Assembly: GCA_002340255.1 (NCBI GenBank) | Contig: DDLS01000097.1 | Span: 538-49,350 of the forward strand | Direction of reading: 5' to 3' | Origin: Cyanobacteria bacterium UBA2566 | Lineage (GTDB): Bacteria; Cyanobacteriota; Cyanobacteriia; Cyanobacteriales; Desertifilaceae | Length of the DNA: 48,813 nucleotides | Part shown: in pieces, positions 33,062 through 43,124 of the stretch | Layout of the letters: each line of letters begins with the position of its first letter | Numbering within the stretch: the stretch's first letter is position 1 | Program-made: the position numbers and the translations under genes | Notes under the pieces: generated by a model | What the model was told of the DNA's origin: nothing | What the model saw: only the letters and a program-made list of their open reading frames with translations | Database searches by the model: none

Positions 33062-36000
33062 TTTTTAATTGTTTTGTCCAGTCAATCTCAGTATTTTCAG
33101 CCAATTCGGTGGCGATCGCCTCAGCGCCATAACGATTCAGATGGCTCGGATCGGAAAAATAACCGTATTCTCCCCCCAACCAGAGCAAGATCCAATCCTG
33201 AACCTGTAAACCCAAGGCTTGTTGGGTGCGAAGATAGTCCTGAAACTGGGATTCAAAGGCTGTGCGGGCTGGATCTAAATAAACATCTGTTAAGGGCATA
33301 TTGACGAACATCAAACTCACGCCCATGTCTTGGGTATAAGCCATTGTATTTCTAAGAGCTTCATCCTGTTCGCCCTCTAAACTAAAGAACTCATAATCGC
33401 GATCGTAAGCCCCAGAGACTTGAGGATGATTCTCATAGTAGGTATTGGGATCGAACTCAATTTTGAAAGGCAGAAACCCATCCGGATTGAGAATCGCCGG
33501 TTGTAGCATTTCCGGGTCTTCTACCCGGGTCAGGTGTGAGGTATCTTCCGGTAAAATCTGAGAAAGGGTGGTCTGAATCTGGTTATGGAGGCGATCGCGC
33601 TGGGGATACACCGCAGACAACGACCCCAAACCGGCTTCAAGCCAATCATTAGCTTGTTCGTAGCTCTGGGTAATAGAAAAGCGCTGTAAACCCAGATCGT
33701 TATCCTCAGAAGTCTGGGGTGATGAATTTCCAGACCAAGGTGTACCATACTCCGGCCGGGTTAAGGTTTGTGCTTGTAACTGTTGATATCCTTCAGAAGC
33801 GGCGATCGCCTCATAAGTTAGATCCTCCCGTCCGCTATTAAACGCCCTGGTCCCATCCGCCCAAATGATTACTTTCGGCAACTGTTCGGGAGTCAACAAT
33901 TCCCGAATCACCCAATCCACCACCTTAGCGGTTGCCCCATTAATCCCAAAATTATAAATACTCACATCCGCATAGCCGCGATCGGCCAAATCCTCTCGCA
34001 GTTGCTGCGGATCGATCCCTCGCAGGGCACGGGATGAGCCAATAATCATCACATCAGGCGTACCCGATTCTAACATCAAGGCATGATAGCGCCCCAAATG
34101 TTCATCAATCAGTTGATTATTAAACGTGGGATAGGGAGACGGAGGACTTAAACAGGAACTATCTACACACTCCTCTGATGTCGCCTCCCGATCTCCTAAC
34201 ACACTCTCATCACTGGCATTGGCTGGATCTGTGCCTAAATTCAAATAGCCTGGAGCGATCGCCGCACTGGAGGAATTTGGACTCGCTAATTGGGTTAATT
34301 TATACCCCAATAACCAATCAATTTCCAACGTTAGCAATAGCCCCAGAGCTGACCAAACCAGGGCAATCATCAGTTGAGGAGTTAGGCGATCCCTCCAACT
34401 CGGATTCGATGGAGGAGTTGGCAGTGGGGAATAGGCAGTGGGGGAATAGGGAGCAAGCGTGCCTTCAATGGCGGCAGGTTGGGCATCAGGAGCCAAAAGT
34501 CCACTTCTGACTAACGCTTGTTGACAGTATTGTACTAAGGAGATTTTCGGACGCTTCTTCTTCGGGGCAACCGAAGGTTGAGGGGGAGAAGCTGGATCTG
34601 TCTGCTGGGGTGAAGCTGATCGATCCTCCGTTTCCTGCACAGCTACTGAAGAAGGGTGAGGCTCTGAACTCACTGAGGAAGGAGAATCTTGCCAGCGATG
34701 GGGAGCGCGATCGAGGGCAATTAGATCGCCCACATAGGCGCTACTAGCGGCGAATTCTGGGGGCGCTTCCGGAACCAAGCGTTTTCTGGACTTAAAGTCA
34801 ACCCCATAGTTCCAACGGGGCAGTTTTTGACCCGCTCTGCGTCCATAAACCCGCACGCCAGCAATAGCCGGAATTTTCAGTTGACGCAAGAATTTCGCCA
34901 CTAGGGGAGCGACTTGCCGTTGATTGGGGCAAACCGGAGCATCACTCATCACATGCAAGAGGTCTTGCTTGAGCAGAATTTGAATCCGAATTCCTCCAGT
35001 GCTGAGTTGTTGCTCAATTTCTGGGTTGAGCAGTCGATTCAGCAGAAATTGTAGGGCGACTTGACGACCCTTTTGGGCTAATTCTAGGGTGGAGGGATGC
35101 AAATCTGGGTCGCTTTTGGCGGGCAGATCCAGCCAATCCACCCAAGCCGGGGTCGATTTATTATTCAGGTGACCGTAGATTGTGGCGGCATGAATGCCTT
35201 GGGGAGCGATCGCATTGAGTAAACTTTGAATCTTTTGGATGACCAGGTCTTGCTGGGGAATTGTTGTCCCCCGACAAAACAGGTGTAGGGTAGATTCTTT
35301 GAGAATAGCAGAGATATGCAGTTGGGTTTCTGGGGCTAATATTTGGTCAATCAGGCGATTAATTGCCGGGACATCTCCCCATCGCGCCCATTGACGGAGC
35401 ATCACCGAGCGGGGAGTCAGATCTACCAGCAACACCCAATCTGGGGAAGGTTCGCCATGAACTTGACAGGCGATCGCCGCATCCCGAAATCCGGATAGCT
35501 CTAATTCCCGCAATTGCCCGGCAATTTTCGGCCCCAGTAAGCTGGAATCGGGACTATAGTTGCTATAGATACCCACATGGAGCCGCTTAAAGGGAGTATC
35601 CAGTTGATTGTAGCGCTTCAGGGTTTTCACCTTAACCTTAACTCCAATCCCCAGAGGACTGAGACTCTCACTGAGGTAACGGGCGATCGCATGGGGATTA
35701 CCTTCAGCCGCTAAATTACGATTCGAGACCACCATCCCCATTCCAGAGCTAGTCTCAATGGGGTCAGCAACCGCCGCCGCAGCTACTGAACGTCCGTTTT
35801 CTGGCGTTGGGGTAGGTCGTTCTCCTCGGGGCTGAGGGGAGTTTTCTGGCGGGAGATCGCCATAATCGCTCGGATTAGGAACAGAGGCGATCGCCAGCTT
35901 ATTCAAATCAATTTGTTTCGTCCACTCTGGATAATTCGGCCCGCTCACCCGACCATAAATCCAGATTTGGTAAATTGGCGGTTGATCGTCTGGCAGTAAA

Positions 36001-36212
36001 CGATCTAGGGAAATCTCCGATAGTCCTTCAATTAAACTCGATTCCACCCAATCTTGCGAAGGAGAATGGGGAGCGCTTTCACAAAGAATATGGAGAATAT
36101 TACCCCGTACTCGGACTTTCACTTTTCCCACCTCTGGCCCAATCCGATCTTGGGCCCATTGGGATAAACTTGTCCAAGTCCCGATTGTGTGAGTAGAATT
36201 CATGGGCGGCAT
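33051..36212 (-). CDS. DUF1574-type membrane protein with C-terminal SGNH/AlgX-like domain
   Basis: This 1053-residue protein has three parts. Residues 1-480 contain repeated alpha/beta units of a cyanobacterial type (WGDVPAINRLIDQILAPETQ and similar GVRVYGR-type strands). A transmembrane segment lies at about 614-637. The C-terminal region shows an SGNH-hydrolase-like arrangement, with block I G725-S-S-R-A-L-R-G and, near the end, a block-V-like D-P-S-H-L-N-R-Y-G. Proteins with this last domain (AlgX, AlgJ, DltD types) work with MBOAT O-acyltransferases such as the one at 24620. I expect it in the inner membrane with the SGNH part outside. The function is unproven. The start could be the first ATG or the one three codons later. 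Confidence 0.78.
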   Translation of the reverse strand: MPPMNSTHTIGTWTSLSQWAQDRIGPEVGKVKVRVRGNILHILCESAPHSPSQDWVESSLIEGLSEISLDRLLPDDQPPIYQIWIYGRVSGPNYPEWTKQIDLNKLAIASVPNPSDYGDLPPENSPQPRGERPTPTPENGRSVAAAAVADPIETSSGMGMVVSNRNLAAEGNPHAIARYLSESLSPLGIGVKVKVKTLKRYNQLDTPFKRLHVGIYSNYSPDSSLLGPKIAGQLRELELSGFRDAAIACQVHGEPSPDWVLLVDLTPRSVMLRQWARWGDVPAINRLIDQILAPETQLHISAILKESTLHLFCRGTTIPQQDLVIQKIQSLLNAIAPQGIHAATIYGHLNNKSTPAWVDWLDLPAKSDPDLHPSTLELAQKGRQVALQFLLNRLLNPEIEQQLSTGGIRIQILLKQDLLHVMSDAPVCPNQRQVAPLVAKFLRQLKIPAIAGVRVYGRRAGQKLPRWNYGVDFKSRKRLVPEAPPEFAASSAYVGDLIALDRAPHRWQDSPSSVSSEPHPSSVAVQETEDRSASPQQTDPASPPQPSVAPKKKRPKISLVQYCQQALVRSGLLAPDAQPAAIEGTLAPYSPTAYSPLPTPPSNPSWRDRLTPQLMIALVWSALGLLLTLEIDWLLGYKLTQLASPNSSSAAIAPGYLNLGTDPANASDESVLGDREATSEECVDSSCLSPPSPYPTFNNQLIDEHLGRYHALMLESGTPDVMIIGSSRALRGIDPQQLREDLADRGYADVSIYNFGINGATAKVVDWVIRELLTPEQLPKVIIWADGTRAFNSGREDLTYEAIAASEGYQQLQAQTLTRPEYGTPWSGNSSPQTSEDNDLGLQRFSITQSYEQANDWLEAGLGSLSAVYPQRDRLHNQIQTTLSQILPEDTSHLTRVEDPEMLQPAILNPDGFLPFKIEFDPNTYYENHPQVSGAYDRDYEFFSLEGEQDEALRNTMAYTQDMGVSLMFVNMPLTDVYLDPARTAFESQFQDYLRTQQALGLQVQDWILLWLGGEYGYFSDPSHLNRYGAEAIATELAENTEIDWTKQLKIKN

Positions 36213-36553
36213 AGGGAAGATGACATCAAGGGGGAGTGGGAAGAGTTATAGCGTTAAACGCTAGGGAGTAGGGAATAGGCACGAAGCAATAGGCAACAGA
36301 TCATGGGAGCTAGGTTTCAGGATTCAAACCTGTCCTAACGGCTTTAGCGGTTGCTATCAAACCAGTCTCCATGCATGGTATTACACAATGGGATGGAATA
36401 GGGGATTATGCTTTGATCAAGCCACTTTTTCAGGATAGACTGAGCGAATTGGATGCCATTAGAACGGCATGAGTTGGGAGATCAAACCCCATAATCCAAT
36501 TCATGGGATTGGGCTTGCTCCCTAGACACTTTATATCGCTTTACAAAAAAAAT
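36213..36553. other. Spacer of 341 bases, no gene seen
   Basis: It starts with GTTATAGCGTTAAACGCTAG, a palindrome-type sequence with relatives at 24420 and 42386, and a degenerate GGGAATAGG repeat. It must hold the promoters of the divergent DUF1574 gene (minus) and the small membrane-protein gene (plus), but I cannot point to them. Confidence 0.6.
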
Positions 36554-36796
36554 ATGCAACCTTCTAACTCCCTTGAATCCGATCGAGAGTCTTCCCCTGC
36601 CGTTTCTAGTGAAGGGGTCTCTATCCTCTTAAGTTTATCAACCCTGCCCGTGGTGGTTGGCCTCTTAGCCTTAAAGAATGTGAGCCAATTCTGGCAGCAA
36701 GTCGGTCGAGACTCAGAAGAGATTTTTCGCGGCGATCGCCTACCCTTACTCACTGAACCTCCCCAGACTTCATCCGAACCGAATCCAGAAACCTAG
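36554..36796 (+). CDS. Small single-span membrane protein, unknown function
   Basis: This 80-residue protein starts MQPSNSLESDRESSPAVSSE, has one hydrophobic segment (ILLSLSTLPVVVGLLALKNV) at about 26-45, and ends in a Pro/Ser/Thr-rich tail (LTEPPQTSSEPNPET). It is not recognised as a known family. The start at 36554 is preferred to the in-frame ATG at 36503 because the hydrophobic and polar layout begins there. It may be real because the DNA shows HIP1 usage and codon use like neighbouring genes; still it could be a chance frame. Confidence 0.55.
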   Translation: MQPSNSLESDRESSPAVSSEGVSILLSLSTLPVVVGLLALKNVSQFWQQVGRDSEEIFRGDRLPLLTEPPQTSSEPNPET

Positions 36797-36820
36797 AAAC
36801 GTAAACCACTCTTGTAGGGA

Positions 36821-36843
36821 AAACTGTTCGTTATAGACAGTTT
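36821..36843. other. 7-bp inverted repeat upstream of ppc
   Basis: AAACTGT and ACAGTTT form perfect arms around nine bases, 25 bases after the stop of the small membrane-protein gene. It could be a terminator hairpin of that gene or an operator of ppc. The evidence is weak. Confidence 0.35.
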
Positions 36844-37085
36844 GTTCTCCATCTCCCCTTGACAATCAAAAGCAGACCAACCGCCCGCGAAATATTGAGA
36901 CCTCTTGCATCAGTGGGCAGAAAACGAAATAGTAATGCAGTAATCATATATTCCGCTATGACTATCGTCTTTTGCCTGACTTCTGCAAGAAGTCTATTGA
37001 TCGATTCACTGATCGATTATCACTCCCGTCAAAGCAACCTTCACCCCCTAGAATGGTTGAGTATCACTAGCTGGATCAGAATTCG

Positions 37086-40000
37086 ATGAGTTCAACACTT
37101 CACCCCTCAAACCCTAACTTGAGTAACCTATCAGCTAATAGTTCGCCCTCCTCCTCCAATGAAGTCGTGGCGACTCTGACCTCTGAGTTGCTGTTGCGTC
37201 AGCGTCTGAAATTAGTCGAACAGTTGTGGGAGTCAGTACTCCAACAAGAATGTGGCAGTGAGCTAATCACCTTAATCAGGGAAATGCGTACCCTCTGCTC
37301 CCCAGAAGGTCAAGCCCCTAATGTGGTCAACACCCAAACCCAAGCCTTAATTGAAAACTTAGATTTGAACGCCTCCATCCGGGCAACTCGAGCCTTTGCC
37401 CTCTATTTCCAACTTATTAATATCGTTGAACAGCATTATGAGCAAAGGGGCCAACAACAGCAATATTGGGATTCCCCTACATCTGCTAACCCTTCCTTAG
37501 ATTCAAGTGAACCAGAAGAACTCTCCCCTCCAGAACATTTTCAACCCAAACCTTGGAGTGGTAATCTCAGTAAAATCCGTCGTGACTTAGGAACATTTCA
37601 TTCTCTGTTTCCCAAACTCAAAGAACTGAATGTGCCTCCCGGACAGATTCAATCGTTGATTAATCAACTCGATGTCCGCTTAGTCTTTACCGCTCACCCA
37701 ACGGAAATTGTTCGCCATACCATTCGGGATAAGCAACGGCGGATCGCTAAATTGCTGCAACAACTGGATCAATGGGAAGAAGGATTAGTGGCGACTAAGG
37801 GCAATTCTGCCTCCATTCCCTCGGCTGTAGCCAACAAAATCAATGAAAAAACCGAACAACTACGCCAAGAAATTCGCCTCTGGTGGCGTACCGATGAATT
37901 GCATCAATTTAAGCCTAGGGTCTTAGATGAAGTTGATTATACCCTCCACTACTTTGGGGAAGTTCTGTTTGATGCCATTCCCAAACTCTATCAGAGGTTT
38001 AAGCAGGCCCTCAAGGACACATTCCCCAACTTAACTCCTCCTCAATATAACTTTTGTACCTTTGGGTCTTGGGTGGGATCGGACCGAGATGGCAACCCAT
38101 CCGTCACCCCTTCAGTGACGTGGCAAACAGCTTGCTATCAACGAAACCTGGTGTTAGAAAAGTACATTACTTCGATTAAATACTTAACGGATATCCTGAG
38201 TTTATCCTTGCACTGGAGCGATGTGCTACCCGAGCTATTAGAATCCTTAGAGCAAGACCAGCAGCAGATTCCCGTGGTTTATGAGCAACTATCAATTCGC
38301 TATCGCCAGGAACCCTATCGTCTAAAGTTGTCGTATATTCTAAAACGATTAGAAGAAACTCGCGATCGCAACTTGCAATCCGAAATTCAAGTCACCCATC
38401 GGCCCCTAATTGGCCAAGACGGTAGACCCAAGTTTCCCGAAAGTAACCTCACCCCGCACAGTTATTCCTCTAGTGAAGACTTCCTGAAAGAACTGCAACT
38501 GATTCATCGCTCCCTAACCGAAACCGGTTTTTATTGCCGGGAACTTGAAGACCTCATTTGCCAAGTCGAAATTTACGGGTTTAAACTTGCCCATTTAGAC
38601 ATCCGTCAAGAAAGTTCTCGCCATAGCAGCGCCATTAACGAAATTATCCAATACTTGCGGATTCTACCCCAATCCTATGACGACCTGAGCGAAGAAGAAC
38701 GGGTTGAATGGTTAGCGACAGAGCTGCAAACCTTGCGCCCCCTGATTCCAGGAGAATTACCATTTTCGGAAACGACCTGTGAAACCATCGAAACCCTACG
38801 CATGGTGCGTCAACTGCAACAGGAATTTGGCCGGGAAATCTGTCAAACCTACATCATCAGCATGAGCAATGATGTCAGCGATATTCTCGAAGTCCTGCTG
38901 TTAGCCAAAGAAGCCGGACTTTACGATCCAGCCACTGGTGTGAGTACGATACAAGTAGTTCCCCTCTTTGAGACCGTCGAAGACCTCAAACGAGCGCCAA
39001 TAGTGATGCAAGCACTGTTTGAATTACTCCCCTATCGAGCTTCCATTTCTGGTGGATATGAAGCCTTAAAAGAGCAAAAACCAGCATTACAAGAAATCAT
39101 GCTTGGTTATTCCGATAGCAATAAAGATTCGGGTTTCTTAAGTAGTAACTGGGAAATTCATAAGGCCCAGAAAGCACTAGAGCAAGTCGGCACTCCATTT
39201 GGAGTAGAATTACGGATTTTCCATGGTCGCGGGGGTTCTGTCGGTCGAGGGGGCGGGCCAGCCTATGAAGCGATTTTAGCCCAACCGAGCCGTAGTATTA
39301 ATGGACGGATTAAAATAACCGAACAGGGAGAGGTGTTAGCCTCTAAATATTCTTTACCGGAGTTGGCCCTGTATAACCTGGAAACGATTACCTCCGCAGT
39401 GGTGCAAGCGGGAGTCCTCGGCAGTGGGTTTGATGATATTGACCCCTGGAATGAGATTATGGAAGAATTGGCGATTAAGGCGCGATCGCACTATCGTTCT
39501 CTGATCTACGAACAACCCGATTTTCTCGACTTCTTCCACTACGCCACCCCCATCCAGGAAATTAGTCAACTGCAAATCAGCTCCCGTCCTGCTCGTCGTG
39601 GAGGTAAAAAGAAAGGTCTTTCGGGACTGCGAGCCATTCCTTGGGTGTTTAGCTGGACTCAGGCTCGGTATTTACTGCCGAGTTGGTATGGAGTAGGGGC
39701 GGCTCTTCAGGAATTTATCGATCAAGAACCCCAACAACATCTGAAACTGCTGCAATATTTCTATGCTAAATGGCCGTTCTTCAAGATGGTAGTATCGAAA
39801 GTAGAAATGACCCTTTCTAAGGTAGATTTGCATATTTCTAGGCACTACCTGGAAAAACTTTGTCCCCAGGAGGAGTTAGGGAGACTCGAACTGGTGTTTG
39901 AACAAATCAAAGAGGAGTTCTATCGCACTCGTGAAGTGATTCTGGCGATTACGAATCATGAGAGACTTTTGGATGGAGACCCCATACTTCAGCGATCGGT

Positions 40001-40184
40001 TCAGTTACGCAATCGTACGATCATTCCATTAGGCATGTTACAAGTCTCCCTCTTAAGCCGCCTACGTCAACATAATACCAGTGGCTCATCGGGCGTGATT
40101 TCTCGCTATAGTAAGGGCGAATTATTGCGAGGCGCTCTGCTCACCATTAACGGCATTGCTGCGGGAATGCGAAACACGGGTTGA
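37086..40184 (+). CDS. ppc: Phosphoenolpyruvate carboxylase
   Basis: This 1032-residue enzyme carboxylates PEP to oxaloacetate, feeding the incomplete TCA cycle with carbon in the cytoplasm. Family motifs are complete: the catalytic His204 in FTAHPTEIVRHT, the active-site lysine K680 in GYSDSNKDSGFLSSNW, the glycine-rich loop FHGRGGSVGRGGGP, and the invariant C-terminal R-N-T-G. The N-terminus (about 1-30) is Ser/Asn-rich and does not resemble the plant phosphorylation motif. The length is typical of cyanobacterial enzymes. Upstream, 289 bases of spacer hold an inverted repeat at 36821. A hairpin at 40194 follows. Confidence 0.97.
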   Translation: MSSTLHPSNPNLSNLSANSSPSSSNEVVATLTSELLLRQRLKLVEQLWESVLQQECGSELITLIREMRTLCSPEGQAPNVVNTQTQALIENLDLNASIRATRAFALYFQLINIVEQHYEQRGQQQQYWDSPTSANPSLDSSEPEELSPPEHFQPKPWSGNLSKIRRDLGTFHSLFPKLKELNVPPGQIQSLINQLDVRLVFTAHPTEIVRHTIRDKQRRIAKLLQQLDQWEEGLVATKGNSASIPSAVANKINEKTEQLRQEIRLWWRTDELHQFKPRVLDEVDYTLHYFGEVLFDAIPKLYQRFKQALKDTFPNLTPPQYNFCTFGSWVGSDRDGNPSVTPSVTWQTACYQRNLVLEKYITSIKYLTDILSLSLHWSDVLPELLESLEQDQQQIPVVYEQLSIRYRQEPYRLKLSYILKRLEETRDRNLQSEIQVTHRPLIGQDGRPKFPESNLTPHSYSSSEDFLKELQLIHRSLTETGFYCRELEDLICQVEIYGFKLAHLDIRQESSRHSSAINEIIQYLRILPQSYDDLSEEERVEWLATELQTLRPLIPGELPFSETTCETIETLRMVRQLQQEFGREICQTYIISMSNDVSDILEVLLLAKEAGLYDPATGVSTIQVVPLFETVEDLKRAPIVMQALFELLPYRASISGGYEALKEQKPALQEIMLGYSDSNKDSGFLSSNWEIHKAQKALEQVGTPFGVELRIFHGRGGSVGRGGGPAYEAILAQPSRSINGRIKITEQGEVLASKYSLPELALYNLETITSAVVQAGVLGSGFDDIDPWNEIMEELAIKARSHYRSLIYEQPDFLDFFHYATPIQEISQLQISSRPARRGGKKKGLSGLRAIPWVFSWTQARYLLPSWYGVGAALQEFIDQEPQQHLKLLQYFYAKWPFFKMVVSKVEMTLSKVDLHISRHYLEKLCPQEELGRLELVFEQIKEEFYRTREVILAITNHERLLDGDPILQRSVQLRNRTIIPLGMLQVSLLSRLRQHNTSGSSGVISRYSKGELLRGALLTINGIAAGMRNTG

Positions 40185-40193
40185 TCCCCCTAT

Positions 40194-40219
40194 GAGGAGA
40201 GAAGGTTTTCTCTCTCCTC
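40194..40219 (+). terminator. Hairpin after ppc, likely terminator
   Basis: GAGGAGAGAA and TTCTCTCTCCTC pair with a two-base bulge around GGTT, ten bases after the ppc stop. No U tract follows, so it may be only a 3'-end stabilising hairpin. Confidence 0.5.
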
Positions 40220-40500
40220 CACTCTCAGGACGTTATGGCGCTTTGCGCTGTCGAGTCACTTAGAAAATATTGTTATTTCAGCCATTGAGAAAAGCAGAGA
40301 TTTCCTAGAATCTGGAGCATTATAGCGTTTCTCTCTTCTATGAGGTACAGCTTTAAGCCTTAGAACCTAAGCCATACAAGCTATTGCAAAGCAAGCCTAT
40401 TGCTAGAGAGCCTAGCGCGAAGCACTATAGTAACCATTAATGAATCTAAATTAAGAGTTCGTATTCTACCATTTTCATAAATTATAGCTAAAGTCTATCT
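40220..40500. other. Spacer, no gene seen
   Basis: This spacer is AT-rich. It contains CTAGCGCGAAGCACTATAG (about 40410-40429), a relative of the TATAGCGCTTCGCGC palindrome at 24420. It separates the convergent ppc and ABC exporter genes. I see no coding frame. Confidence 0.6.
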
Positions 40501-42381
40501 TCAAGTCCCCAACATTTGCAACTGATACAAACTCGCATATAATCCCTTTTGAGCTAATAAAGATTCATGGGTTCCTGTTTCCACTAAAGCCCCCTGTTTT
40601 AAGACAAAAATTCGGTCTACATTGCGAATGGTGGATAGACGATGGGCAATAATAATGGCGGTACGATTGATTAAAAGCTGATCGAGGGCTTCTTGGACTA
40701 AAGCTTCCGTTCCCACATCTAAACTTGATGTTGCTTCATCCAAAACTAAGATATTCGGATTGCGAATCGCGACTCGCGCAAAGGCTAATAACTGTTTTTG
40801 TCCGCTGGATAAATTTGTGCCTCTTTCTCGTAATTGGGTGTTATATCCTTGGGGCAACTCTTCAATAAAGCGGTCAATATTAGTCAGTTTTGCCGCTGCT
40901 TGAATTTGGGATAACGGATAGGATTCACCCAGGGCAATATTACTTTTTACATCTCCAGAAAATAGAAATCCATCTTGTAAAATCACGCCTAAATGACGGC
41001 GCAACTCTTGCTGAGGTAAATGGCGAATATCAATACCATCGACTAAAATCCGTCCATAGGTGGGTTCATAGAGGCGACACAACAATCGAATCACGGAACT
41101 TTTCCCGGCTCCAGTTGGTCCGACAAGGGCAATTTTTTCACCAGGGCGAATGGTAAAATCTAGATTTTTAATCACAAATTCATCTTTTTTGTAAGCAAAC
41201 CAAACTTCTTCAAAGCGAATTTCACCTATTTTTAGCTCCGATAGTTCTGTAGTGGGGGATTGAGCGAGTTTTTCCTTTTCCAAGGCAGATCTGAGTGAAT
41301 CTACCCCTACTTGTAGATTTTGGCGTTTTTCGACTTCTGGATCGCGAATATCAATGGGTTGACTCATAAGTTCATGAATCCGTTCAATGGCTGTAAATCC
41401 CGATTGAAACATGGTGAATTTTTCCGCGAACCGCCGCAGGGGGTCGAAAAAACGAGGTGCAAAGAGGATAAATTCAGAGAGGATACCAAACGTGAGTTGA
41501 TCTTGTAGAATGAGCATTCCGCCTAAACCGAGAACGCCAGCAACGGCGACGAGGGCAATCCATTCTAAGGTCGCAGAAACTCCGGAATCATAGAAGATGG
41601 TTTTATCAATGGCTTCAATAAACCGTTGATTGTTTTTACGAAAGAGTTCTTGATTAAACCGCTCGCGGCGAAAGAGTTGGACGACATCGATGCCGATAAT
41701 ATTTTCTTGGAATTGGGCGTTGAGTTTGGAGAGTTCTTCTCTAGCGATATAGTTGGCAGCTCGATATTGCTGTTGAAAATAAATAATCAGTAAGGTGACA
41801 GGAATCAGTAGACCAATTAACAGAAGCGCCAGTTGCCATTGCTGGCGAAACATCACTACACCAATAACCATAATGGAGACAATATCATTGATAATGCCGA
41901 TCGCTCCCGTGGAAAAGACCTCTCCGAGGGCTTCCACGTCATTGGTTAACCGGGTAATCAAACTCCCGACGGGAGTGCGGTCAAAAAATTTAACAGCTAA
42001 GGCAGTAACATGGTCAAATAAATCATCGCGAATATCTGCGGTTAACTGTTGTCCCACCTTTTGAATCATAAACCCTTGTACGCCAGCAAATAGGAGGCGA
42101 AAGAGAATCGTAACCAGAAGCAAACCCCCTAAGAGATTAATACTGGTAGATACTGATAAGGTATCTAAAATAGCCCAAGTGGGTTCGCTCTTAAGTTTAG
42201 AAACCGCTTGTCCAATAATCAAAGGCTGAACTGCGCCAGCCAACGACAGAGGCAATAAAAGGATTAAGGATGCTGTCAGCAATTTTCCATGGCGACGAGC
42301 ATAGGGAGCCAGTCGCATTAAAAGCTGCCAGTCATTTTGTTTACGGCGGGGTTTCTCTAGGGAAGGGGGAGGAGAAGTCAT
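40501..42381 (-). CDS. MsbA/multidrug-type ABC exporter (fused permease and ATPase)
   Basis: This 626-residue half-transporter forms a homo- or heterodimer. A transmembrane domain with about six segments (about 35-330) is followed by the ATPase with Walker A GPTGAGKSS, the signature LSSGQKQLLAFARV and Walker B ILVLDEATSSLD. The signature has Ser in place of the usual second Gly, a known variation in exporters of this group. The substrate is unknown, with lipids or drugs typical. The upstream end lies next to a GGGTAAT heptamer at 42401. No secretion partner is encoded beside it. Confidence 0.93.
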   Translation of the reverse strand: MTSPPPSLEKPRRKQNDWQLLMRLAPYARRHGKLLTASLILLLPLSLAGAVQPLIIGQAVSKLKSEPTWAILDTLSVSTSINLLGGLLLVTILFRLLFAGVQGFMIQKVGQQLTADIRDDLFDHVTALAVKFFDRTPVGSLITRLTNDVEALGEVFSTGAIGIINDIVSIMVIGVVMFRQQWQLALLLIGLLIPVTLLIIYFQQQYRAANYIAREELSKLNAQFQENIIGIDVVQLFRRERFNQELFRKNNQRFIEAIDKTIFYDSGVSATLEWIALVAVAGVLGLGGMLILQDQLTFGILSEFILFAPRFFDPLRRFAEKFTMFQSGFTAIERIHELMSQPIDIRDPEVEKRQNLQVGVDSLRSALEKEKLAQSPTTELSELKIGEIRFEEVWFAYKKDEFVIKNLDFTIRPGEKIALVGPTGAGKSSVIRLLCRLYEPTYGRILVDGIDIRHLPQQELRRHLGVILQDGFLFSGDVKSNIALGESYPLSQIQAAAKLTNIDRFIEELPQGYNTQLRERGTNLSSGQKQLLAFARVAIRNPNILVLDEATSSLDVGTEALVQEALDQLLINRTAIIIAHRLSTIRNVDRIFVLKQGALVETGTHESLLAQKGLYASLYQLQMLGT

Positions 42382-42400
42382 AGGTTATAGCGCTTCACCC

Positions 42401-42417
42401 GGGTAATGGGTAATGGG
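42401..42417. repeat. Short GGGTAAT heptamer repeat
   Basis: About two and a half copies of GGGTAAT are preceded by TATAGCGCTTC, the same pairing that is seen at 24421-24470. Confidence 0.6.
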
Positions 42418-42472
42418 AGTAATGAGTAATTGGATACTGCTGGCTATTTTACAAATACTTTAGCCTACCTCC

Positions 42473-43021
42473 TTAGCGGAGGAAGGGACGGGCTAAAACG
42501 AAGGCGGAAATGGATTTGGCATCGACTTGTTCCCCGTCTACAATGGCTTGTTCTAATTCTTGCGGAGTCATTAACACCGTTTCTATATCTTCATCTTCGT
42601 CTTGCTCGGGAGGGTTAGGCAAGAGTTCGAGATCTTCGGCTAAAAAGGCATAAATAATTTCATCGGAATAGCCAGGAGCCAGAAAAAATTCACCCAGTTT
42701 ACGCCATTTATGACTTCGATATCCGGTTTCTTCTTCAATTTCCCGTTTAATGGTTTCGGCGGGATCTTCATGCACTTCTACGGTTCCAGCGGGAAATTCA
42801 AGCAGTCGTCCCTGTGCTGCAAAGCGGTATTGACGCACCAGGACTAATTTTCCTTCTGGGGTGACGGGTACAGCAAGAGCGCCTCCAGGATGATGAATGC
42901 ATTCCCAGTCACCGACAACGCCATTGGGAAGGCGCAGGGTTGCGCCCTCGAAGCTGAATTTACGTCCTTGGTAGAAGAAGCGTTGTTGGATTTTTTCTGC
43001 GGGTTCCGGTTGCAACGGCAT
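42473..43021 (-). CDS. NUDIX hydrolase (ADP-ribose pyrophosphatase type)
   Basis: This 182-residue protein has a complete NUDIX box G-x5-E-x7-R-E-U-x-E-E-x-G-U (GTVEVHEDPAETIK then REIEEETGY). The segment before it (PGGALAVPVTPEGKLVLVRQ) is typical of the ADP-ribose pyrophosphatase group, which hydrolyses ADP-ribose or related sugar nucleotides in the cytoplasm. I start at the ATG at 43021 (MPLQPEPAEKIQQRFF), although an in-frame ATG ten codons upstream is possible. It is on the same strand as the hicB-hicA remnant just upstream. Confidence 0.9.
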   Translation of the reverse strand: MPLQPEPAEKIQQRFFYQGRKFSFEGATLRLPNGVVGDWECIHHPGGALAVPVTPEGKLVLVRQYRFAAQGRLLEFPAGTVEVHEDPAETIKREIEEETGYRSHKWRKLGEFFLAPGYSDEIIYAFLAEDLELLPNPPEQDEDEDIETVLMTPQELEQAIVDGEQVDAKSISAFVLARPFLR

Positions 43022-43124
43022 GGTTGGGTGTATGGTTAGAGTCTGTTTCAAACCTTGCCACAGTCTTAGAGGAAGAGCAAGTTAGATCAATATAAAAATT
43101 AAAAATGGGTAGGGGTTGGGGGCA

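Noticed and set aside
36310..36360. A TTCAAACC stretch that looks like a tRNA T-arm
   Set aside because: The flanking bases do not form a T-stem or acceptor stem; only a six-base hairpin is possible.
36859..37089. A 76-codon open frame before ppc
   Set aside because: It has a rare start codon, no ribosome-binding site, overlaps the ppc start by four bases and has no known domain. A real small membrane protein cannot be fully excluded.
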